Shown: piece after piece, positions 1 through 4,934 of the stretch
Layout: each line of letters begins with the position of its first letter
Position numbering within the stretch: position 1 is the stretch's first letter
Made by a program: the position numbers and the translations under genes
Assembly: GCA_026418755.1 (NCBI GenBank)
Contig: JAOAAR010000103.1
Coordinates: 1 to 6,936, forward strand
Origin: Planctomycetota bacterium
GTDB taxonomy: Bacteria > Planctomycetota > SKW154
Length of the DNA stretch: 6,936 nt
Direction: 5' to 3'
The notes under the pieces: generated by a model
What the model was told of the DNA's origin: nothing
The model's input: the letters and a program-made list of their open reading frames with translations, nothing else
Database searches by the model: none

Positions 1-19
1 AGATGTGTATAAGAGACAG
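1..19 (+). other. Residual Nextera/Tn5 mosaic-end adapter (technical)
   Basis: The first 19 bases, AGATGTGTATAAGAGACAG, match exactly the Tn5 transposase mosaic end used in Nextera library preparation. They sit at the extreme edge of the window, where untrimmed adapter ends up on a contig end. They are not biological sequence. The open frame of the neighbouring minus-strand gene continues through them only by chance, giving a spurious LSLIHI tail. Confidence 0.96.
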
Positions 20-259
20 CCCATCTCCTTCGTCGACAAGGCGCAGTTTTTCAGTCCTTGTCTTCAAAGCGTTCTCGTTCAATCCTGAAACGATGCTCTG
101 GAGCAGTTTGTAGAGACGGAGTTCTCGCAGTTCACAAGCAGTCTTGTAAGCAATAGCATAGGATTTGCGCACTTCCTCCGAAAGCGCATTCAATCCATCC
201 GTCTCAACCACTCCTTTGATAAGGCTTTTGTCCAACTCAACCCCAGATTTTTTACTCAT
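20..259 (-). CDS. Hypothetical small charged protein, 3'-truncated at contig edge
   Basis: This is an open frame on the minus strand of 80 codons, beginning MSKKSGVELDKSLIKG and cut at the contig edge where adapter begins. I do not recognise the family. The visible part is soluble, with no signal peptide or membrane segment, and looks helical and rich in Leu, Glu, Lys and Arg, for example CELRELRLYKLLQSIV at residues 42-57. An AGGAGG ribosome-binding site at 274-269 lies 9 bases from the ATG at 259 and only 3 bases from an in-frame ATG at 265, so I prefer 259. A perfect TATAAT box lies upstream, so the gene probably forms its own transcription unit downstream of the sigma-factor operon's terminator. 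Function unknown. Confidence 0.75.
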
Positions 260-292
260 CCTCATCTCCCTCCTATCTAAAAGCCACAAACA

Positions 293-298
293 ATTATA
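293..298 (-). promoter_or_regulatory. Candidate -10 box for the truncated minus-strand gene
   Basis: The minus strand reads TATAAT at 298-293, a perfect sigma-70-type -10 hexamer. It would start transcription near 286 and leave a leader of about 27 bases that carries the AGGAGG site. No good -35 hexamer is seen at 16-18 bases; the best fit, around 316-322, is poor. The box lies just downstream of the neighbouring operon's terminator, which is where a new promoter would be expected. Confidence 0.45.
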
Positions 299-360
299 AC
301 TTTTTCTCAGAGCACATCCAGAAACAGATTACTTTCTAAAATGAAATCCCATCCCAAGAG

Positions 361-395
361 CAAAAAGAAGGGCGAGTCTTCAAAAACTCGCCCTT
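361..395 (-). terminator. Rho-independent terminator of the sigma-factor operon
   Basis: A 10-bp perfect stem pairs 368-377 with 386-395 (core GGGCGAGT/ACTCGCCC) around an 8-base loop. Read on the minus strand, the stem is followed by CTTTTTG (367-361), a U-tract. It lies about 37 bases past the stop codon of the last gene of the minus-strand operon, the right place and direction to end that transcript. On the plus strand the tail is only TTTGCCCG, so it should act mainly on the minus strand. Confidence 0.85.
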
Positions 396-431
396 TGCCC
401 GTTGCCCGCTCAAAGGTGGCTTATGACGGAT

Positions 432-1418
432 TTACCAGTCGAACCCGCCTTCGTTCTCCCCAAGAAGTTCCTTCAGCCGCTTCTCAATGATTCTGTCGCG
501 GTTCTCCATATGCTTCTTATGCATCGCCTTCAGTTCTTCCAACTCTTTCATCAACCTCTCAATCTGGTGTGCCTGCATCTGAATCTTGATGTCAAACAAC
601 TTCTCCAGCAGTTCCTTCAGTTCTTCTCTAAGAGCATCTCTCTTATCCGGATTGTCTGTCTTGTGATACTGATGGACAACCTCCTCGATTCTCCGTTTCA
701 GTTTCATCTCTGCCACCATCAATTCAAACATATGAGGGTCGCGTTCCTTCAATTCCATCAACTCACGAGCACGGAAAACCGCCTCCATCGTCATTCGCCT
801 CCTCAATTCCTTATCTTCCGTGCCTTTCAACCTCTTGACAAACTCAGGGTCAATCTTCTCCAACAACTCCAGTGCCTTTTCTATCTCTTCTTCTGAAGGA
901 GGCTCAGGTGGCCTCGGAGGCTTCGGTCCTTTGTCCGCCTCAGGTCCGAACGGTTCCGGTGGCATAGGCGGTTTATCTCCCTTCTTCTCTCCGGGTGGAG
1001 GAAATGGCTTCTCCCCTTTTTCCCCAGGTTTTTCTTTCATCTCGTTACGCATCCGCTCCAACACTTCCAATAACATCTTCGTGTATCTCTCCCAATTCTT
1101 CTCCTTCCTTGCACCCATCATCTCCTCAAACAAATCCTTCATTCGTTCCTTCGCATAAGCAAGAGCCTTTTCCTCCAACGCCTTCGCCGTGTCCATCACT
1201 TTCCTCACCAATTCTCTAAACTCCTCTTCTCGTCCTTCTTCTCGCGCCTTGTGCATCCTTTCCACCAATTCAGGATGGAAAATTCTGACAATACGCGCCG
1301 CCCATTCAATATCTTCCTTGCCGGGCAGTTTCGGTCCCTTCCCTTCCTGGGCAAGCGCAAATGGTACACAAAGAGCAAGAACAGCCATACAGATTGTTAA
1401 ACGAAAGAGAACACGCAT
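432..1418 (-). CDS. Exported helical Lys/Glu/Pro-rich protein, third gene of the ECF sigma operon
   Basis: The predicted product is 328 residues. The frame is open further upstream, but the ATG at 1418 is chosen because GGAGG lies 8 bases before it and it begins a clear Sec signal peptide, MRVLFRLTICMAVLALCVPF followed by ALA-Q, with probable cleavage after Ala23. The mature protein has two charged helical blocks, about residues 35-128 and 176-320, separated by a Pro/Gly/Lys-rich linker (130-175). The blocks begin alike: EDIE...HPELVERM near 35-55 and EEIE...DPEFVKRL near 177-197, which points to an internal duplication. The second block is long, coiled-coil-like and carries Met and His residues (H249, H252, H284, H300, H303; AMHKKHM at 298-304). 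It follows the anti-sigma gene by 28 bases and precedes the terminator. By analogy with periplasmic helical proteins of the CnrX/CpxP type it could sense envelope stress or metals, but I see no diagnostic family motif and the function is inferred from context. Confidence 0.85.
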   Translation of the reverse strand: MRVLFRLTICMAVLALCVPFALAQEGKGPKLPGKEDIEWAARIVRIFHPELVERMHKAREEGREEEFRELVRKVMDTAKALEEKALAYAKERMKDLFEEMMGARKEKNWERYTKMLLEVLERMRNEMKEKPGEKGEKPFPPPGEKKGDKPPMPPEPFGPEADKGPKPPRPPEPPSEEEIEKALELLEKIDPEFVKRLKGTEDKELRRRMTMEAVFRARELMELKERDPHMFELMVAEMKLKRRIEEVVHQYHKTDNPDKRDALREELKELLEKLFDIKIQMQAHQIERLMKELEELKAMHKKHMENRDRIIEKRLKELLGENEGGFDW

Positions 1419-1446
1419 AAAAAACACCTCCAAAAAACCAAACAAC

Positions 1447-1977
1447 TCAATCCCATAAACTCTCTTCTTTGAGCGCATTTTGCAATTCTTCCATCTCACG
1501 CTCAATGCAACTCACCCGAATTGTAAAAAGAGCATCATTTCCGCCTCTTTCTCTTCTGATTTTAAGAATGTCATATTCGAGAGAGGAAAAGACACGGGCA
1601 AAATCAGAAAAAAATGAAAATAATATAGCATTCTGACTGCCGTTCTGTGCAACTTCAACAGAGACAACAGAAGAAAAATGGAGAATGAGTCCAATAAGAA
1701 TCGCAGCAGCCAAAGATGCAAATACAGCAACTCCTGCTACTCTCCCAAATCTTGAAATCTTCGCTTCTCGGGATAGCCGAACCTCCTTTATAGATATAGA
1801 AAGTTCACTAAAACTCGGCAATTGCTTAAGCAGTTCATTTGCAGACTCTATCTCTGCAAAATACACAGAACATTCAAAACAATCTGCAAGATGGGCTCTT
1901 AACTTCTCTCCATCCTCCTGGCTCATTTCACCATAAAGATGGAGAACCATCAGGTTTCTTGCCTCCTCGCAATTCAT
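1447..1977 (-). CDS. Anti-sigma factor, zinc-finger (zf-HC2-like), single-pass membrane protein
   Basis: The predicted product is 176 residues. The N-terminus has the zinc-binding anti-sigma signature: C3 followed by H29-x3-C33-x2-C36 (HLADCFEC), in the usual context MNCEEARNLM...LYGEMS. Such cytoplasmic domains bind ECF sigma factors and hold them inactive. One membrane span follows, about residues 80-100 (VAGVAVFASLAAAILIGLIL), with Arg/Lys on its N-terminal side, so the N-terminus should be cytoplasmic and residues 105-176 periplasmic. The periplasmic tail resembles nothing I know and ends in an acidic helix. The start codon overlaps the sigma-factor stop by 4 bases (ATGA), implying translational coupling and a fixed stoichiometry. 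The partner is almost certainly the adjacent sigma factor. What triggers release cannot be read from the sequence; the downstream exported protein is a candidate. Confidence 0.92.
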   Translation of the reverse strand: MNCEEARNLMVLHLYGEMSQEDGEKLRAHLADCFECSVYFAEIESANELLKQLPSFSELSISIKEVRLSREAKISRFGRVAGVAVFASLAAAILIGLILHFSSVVSVEVAQNGSQNAILFSFFSDFARVFSSLEYDILKIRRERGGNDALFTIRVSCIEREMEELQNALKEESLWD

Positions 1978-2489
1978 TTTCGCTTCTCCAAAATCTCCTT
2001 CAACTTGATAAGCGCATAACGCATACGAGAGAGAACAGTGCCCAGAGGAGCACCTAAAATCTCCGCAATCTCCGCAAAAGAAAGCCCACTGTAATGACGC
2101 AACAACACAACATCCCTTTGTTCCTCAGGCAAGCGGCGCACCCCTTCCAGTACAGAACTTTTCTCTTCAGGCAAACGAACTTTAGAGGATAAATCCCCCT
2201 CCTCCTCAATGCGGCGCTCCTTTTTCCTCCGAAGTCTGTCCACCGCACAGGTGTACACAAGTCTTACCAAATAGTTGTACATTTTTCCTCGTTCTTTATA
2301 CGAACCGATTCTTTCCAACATCTTTGTAAAAGCATCCTGCAACACATCTTCCGCGCTGTGCGCATCTTTTACCATAGCAACCGCCAGTCCGAACAACTCT
2401 CCTCTCCTTTTAAGGTAGATTTCTTCCAAATTCTTCTTGACATCCCTTTTTCCCTCTATAGTCCACTCCATCTTTCTCTCTTTTTCCAT
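1974..2489 (-). CDS. RNA polymerase sigma factor, ECF subfamily
   Basis: The predicted product is 171 residues, typical of ECF sigma factors. Region 2 spans roughly residues 25-90 and includes the characteristic DAHSAEDVLQDAFTKML (42-58) and YNYLVRLVYTCAVDRLRR (71-88), which contact core polymerase and the -10 element. A charged linker (89-115) leads to region 4 at about 118-166: LPEEQRDVVLLRHYSGLSF then the helix-turn-helix FAEIAEILGAPLGTVLSRMRYAL that reads the -35 element. There is no region 1.1 or 3, and no C-terminal extension. It is the first gene of the operon and is followed directly by its anti-sigma factor. The start is uncertain: the ATG at 2489 has no clear ribosome-binding site, while the in-frame ATG at 2471 (MEWTIEGK) has a purine-rich AGAGAGAAAG before it. 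The ECF group and regulon cannot be assigned by eye. Confidence 0.95.
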   Translation of the reverse strand: MEKERKMEWTIEGKRDVKKNLEEIYLKRRGELFGLAVAMVKDAHSAEDVLQDAFTKMLERIGSYKERGKMYNYLVRLVYTCAVDRLRRKKERRIEEEGDLSSKVRLPEEKSSVLEGVRRLPEEQRDVVLLRHYSGLSFAEIAEILGAPLGTVLSRMRYALIKLKEILEKRK

Positions 2490-2513
2490 AACAACGCTTT
2501 ACCATCTGCCGAT

Positions 2514-2522
2514 ATTTTAGCA
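2514..2522 (-). promoter_or_regulatory. Candidate extended -10 promoter of the sigma-factor operon
   Basis: The minus strand reads TGCTAAAAT at 2522-2514: a TG-N extended -10 motif joined to TAAAAT (5 of 6 to TATAAT). It would start transcription near 2507, giving an 18-base leader to the first ATG (2489) or 36 bases to the second (2471). No convincing -35 box is visible at 16-18 bases, which is tolerable for extended -10 promoters. I could not identify an ECF-type -35/-10 pair that would indicate autoregulation. Confidence 0.35.
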
Positions 2523-2586
2523 TATTTTTATTTCAGACTTCTTACTTTTCCTCCGCAAGCAAACACAACTCTCTGTCGTGAGAGGC

Positions 2587-2615
2587 AAAACGGAGATGCA
2601 GAAACTTTCCGTTTT
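2587..2615. repeat. Inverted repeat in the divergent intergenic region
   Basis: AAAACGGA (2587-2594) and TCCGTTTT (2608-2615) form a perfect 8-bp inverted repeat with a 13-base spacer; a G-T pair could extend it to 9 bp. It lies between the two divergent operons, roughly 65-100 bases upstream of the sigma-operon promoter candidate and over 80 bases upstream of the rightward one. It could be an operator for a dimeric regulator or a weak RNA hairpin. The modest GC content and the poor U-tract on either strand argue against a terminator. Confidence 0.4.
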
Positions 2616-2698
2616 ATACGGACTTCTCTGGCAAGTTTTATTCCTATCTACACAAAGAAGAAAGCAATGGAGATGCAAGTGGTCCATCTATAAAAGAC

Positions 2699-2727
2699 TT
2701 GAAAGTAGAGTAGTCAAGAGGCAAAAT
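2699..2727 (+). promoter_or_regulatory. Candidate sigma-70-type promoter of the transglutaminase operon
   Basis: TTGAAA at 2699-2704 (5 of 6 to TTGACA) is followed after 17 bases by CAAAAT at 2722-2727 (4 of 6 to TATAAT). Transcription would start near 2734, leaving a leader of about 28 bases that contains the AGGAGA ribosome-binding site at 2747-2752. A competing -10-like TATAAA lies at 2689-2694 but without a recognisable -35 box. Confidence 0.35.
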
Positions 2728-2761
2728 TAGAGAGTAGACTCTATTTAGGAGAAATAAGAAG

Positions 2762-4924
2762 ATGGAGAAAAAGTTGCTGATAGTTCTGTTGATAGTGGGA
2801 GGGGTTTTTGCAAGTTGTAAGTTCACCGCCTCGACGACAGAAAGGGTAGAGAAAGAGGAAGAGCAAGCAGTAGCGCGGCCTGTTGGATATGATACAGCGT
2901 ACTTGGTGAAAGGAGAAGAAGTGCAAGGTAGACTTGAGAGTATGAGTGAAGACGAAGTGGAGTTCACCGATGTTTATGGGAAGAAGCATAAGTGGAACCG
3001 TTCGGAGGTACAAAGGATTGAGTTCCAGAAACTACGGGCAGGTTACGAGGCAAAAGTCGTATCCGAATTGAAAGATGAACTTCTCGAAGAAGTGCTTAAA
3101 AGAAAAGTGAAAGAGTGTGATTATCCGAATGCGACCTATGTGGTTTTGTTTGAACGATCAAATGTTCGCTTTGATGGCTCCGGAGTAGAGGTAACGACTC
3201 GTTATATTGCGCAGGTGGTGCAAGATGCTGGCAGATACACTATTGGTAATCGTGCGCTCTGGTATCTTTCGGACAGATGTGCAGTGGATATCTTGTGGGC
3301 AAGGACGATTCTTCCGGATGGAAGTGTTAAGCATCTTTCAGACACAGCAGTTGAAGACGGGGCGGTATATCCGACTCTAACGGAATACAATCTCCTAAGG
3401 AAACGAAAATTCGCTCTTTCTGAAATGAGCATTGGTTCTGTGGCAGACATCTGCGTGAAGACAAAATATAAAAGAATCTCTGTTTTAGAGCCGTTCTATG
3501 CCGAATTTCTCTTCGGAGAAACCGAGCCGATTCTGCACAAAGAAGTGGTTGTAGAATATAGCACAGGAACCCCCGTGAAGGCGATTCTTAATCGCAAAGC
3601 GAGAACACCTGTAAGTTACGAGAAGATAGAAGAAGGAGGGATGGTGGTTGAGCGATTTGTAGCGTCTGGCATTAAAGCATTGCTGCGTGAAAGTGATATG
3701 CCGCCTATGAGTGAAATTGTTCCATCAGTTACTGTGTGTTACTCTGAAGAGAAGTGGGAGAAACTCGGCGCCGAGTTGCATAAGAGGATAAAGAAGAATC
3801 TCGAAGCGGATGAGAACATTCGTCAGAAAGTAGAGGAGTTGATTAAAGGGGTAGAGACGGAAGAAGAAAAAGCGAAGAGGCTGTATCACTTTTTGGTAAG
3901 AGAGAAGGATTATGTGGAGATTGGGTTAAGGTCACATCGTTACGAGCCGCACTCTGTTACGACATCGTTTCAGAAAGGGTGTTTGAACGGGCTTGACAAA
4001 GCAGCGCTTCTCGTTTCGATGCTGCGAGTGGCGGGGCTTGACGCCCATCTTCTGCTTGTCAGAGGACGCAAAGAAGGACGATTCGTAGAGGAGGCGGTTT
4101 CGGTAGGAGGATTCGACGATGCGTTAGTCTTTTGCAAACTGGATGGCAGAGAGACGTATCTAGCGCCTTTCTCCTCGGAGATTCCCTTTGGCTACATCCC
4201 TGGAGAGATGCAAGGGGGAGTTGCGATTATTGTAAACGAAAAGAACGGAGGAATTCTAACAGTGCCTATTCTGAATGCAAAGGAAGAGTTGTATGGACGA
4301 GAAGTCGAGAGTTCGGTCGAACCGGACGGCACATACAGGGCAAGGGTAAGACTAAATGTGAGAGGTGGAAAGGAGGAGTTCTGGCGGAAGAAAGCAGCAC
4401 TTAAGCCGGAAGAGTTACAACGGGATATGCTGAAGTTCTTAAAGAATGTTGACACGAGAGCGGTACTGGATGAGATGAAACTGGAGAATCTGCAAGAGCC
4501 GACGAAACCATTGAAGATTGAGTATGCATATCACATTCCTGACTGGGCGCTAAAAGCAGGAGAAAAGTTGTTGGTCTTCAAGTTACCTGAAATAAACTAT
4601 TCAGCAGAAGAGATTGAGACAGAAGAACGGGAAAACCCGTTATGGTGGAACACGCGAACACTGATTAGAAATCGCTATGTGGTAACGATTCCCGAGAAAT
4701 TCAAAGTGCGTTATGTGCCAAAGGAAGAGTTTAAGTCAGAGGATGTGGCAAGCGGGCTCTCTTACAGGGCATCTTTTAAGTCTGAGGACGGAAAAGTGGT
4801 TTTCGAGGATGAGACTGTTCGGAACTCATTGTCTTTAGAGACAGCGAAGTATTCCGCTTATGTTCATCTTCTCTCGGAGCGTGCAAAGGTAGCACAAGAA
4901 TGGATTGTTTTGGAAGCAAAATAG
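2762..4924 (+). CDS. Lipoprotein with DUF3857/transglutaminase-like domains, predicted catalytically inactive
   Basis: The predicted product is 720 residues. The ATG is supported by AGGAGA 9 bases upstream and by a lipoprotein signal peptide, MEKKLLIVLLIVGGVFASCK, with the lipid-bearing Cys at 19. After a charged tether comes a small beta domain (about 44-90; GEEVQGRLES...VQRIEF). A DUF3857-like region follows (about 125-330, with RTILPDGSV at 181-189), then a transglutaminase core (about 365-495) and a C-terminal beta-rich region. The core keeps the fold motif QKG...LDKAALLVSMLRVAGLDA, but the residues aligned with the Cys, His and Asp of the triad are Gly410, Asp453 and Ala468. Spacing between the last two (15 residues) matches the downstream paralogue exactly, so the alignment is firm. 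It therefore probably binds or scaffolds rather than catalyses. A Cys at 407, three residues early, is unlikely to substitute. It shares an operon with the intact paralogue 10 bases downstream. Substrate unknown; location periplasmic, membrane-anchored. Confidence 0.88.
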   Translation: MEKKLLIVLLIVGGVFASCKFTASTTERVEKEEEQAVARPVGYDTAYLVKGEEVQGRLESMSEDEVEFTDVYGKKHKWNRSEVQRIEFQKLRAGYEAKVVSELKDELLEEVLKRKVKECDYPNATYVVLFERSNVRFDGSGVEVTTRYIAQVVQDAGRYTIGNRALWYLSDRCAVDILWARTILPDGSVKHLSDTAVEDGAVYPTLTEYNLLRKRKFALSEMSIGSVADICVKTKYKRISVLEPFYAEFLFGETEPILHKEVVVEYSTGTPVKAILNRKARTPVSYEKIEEGGMVVERFVASGIKALLRESDMPPMSEIVPSVTVCYSEEKWEKLGAELHKRIKKNLEADENIRQKVEELIKGVETEEEKAKRLYHFLVREKDYVEIGLRSHRYEPHSVTTSFQKGCLNGLDKAALLVSMLRVAGLDAHLLLVRGRKEGRFVEEAVSVGGFDDALVFCKLDGRETYLAPFSSEIPFGYIPGEMQGGVAIIVNEKNGGILTVPILNAKEELYGREVESSVEPDGTYRARVRLNVRGGKEEFWRKKAALKPEELQRDMLKFLKNVDTRAVLDEMKLENLQEPTKPLKIEYAYHIPDWALKAGEKLLVFKLPEINYSAEEIETEERENPLWWNTRTLIRNRYVVTIPEKFKVRYVPKEEFKSEDVASGLSYRASFKSEDGKVVFEDETVRNSLSLETAKYSAYVHLLSERAKVAQEWIVLEAK

Positions 4925-4928
4925 GAGA
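4923..4928 (+). promoter_or_regulatory. Ribosome-binding site overlapping the upstream stop codon
   Basis: AGGAGA begins inside the TAG stop codon of the upstream lipoprotein gene and lies 6 bases before the ATG at 4935. It fixes the start of the second transglutaminase gene and indicates that the two genes are co-transcribed and probably translationally linked. Confidence 0.8.
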
Positions 4929-4934
4929 TAAGAT

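Noticed and set aside
402..1458. Several plus-strand open frames opposite the exported helical protein gene
   Set aside because: They are antisense shadows of a purine-rich, low-complexity Lys/Glu/Pro gene; their translations are Ser/Pro/Phe-rich or Leu/His/Gln-rich with no ribosome-binding site or family motif.
1419..1505. Extended upstream start for the exported helical protein (29 extra residues)
   Set aside because: The extension overlaps the end of the anti-sigma gene, would bury the signal peptide, and the ATG at 1418 has a well-spaced GGAGG.
2730..2741. Short palindrome AGAGTAGACTCT before the lipoprotein gene
   Set aside because: The stem is only 5 bp with a 2-base loop and no supporting context; probably chance.
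3980..3991. Possible frameshift or sequencing error that removed the catalytic Cys of the first transglutaminase protein
   Set aside because: The reading frame is intact on both sides, and His and Asp are lost independently at downstream positions, so a local error cannot explain the inactive triad.
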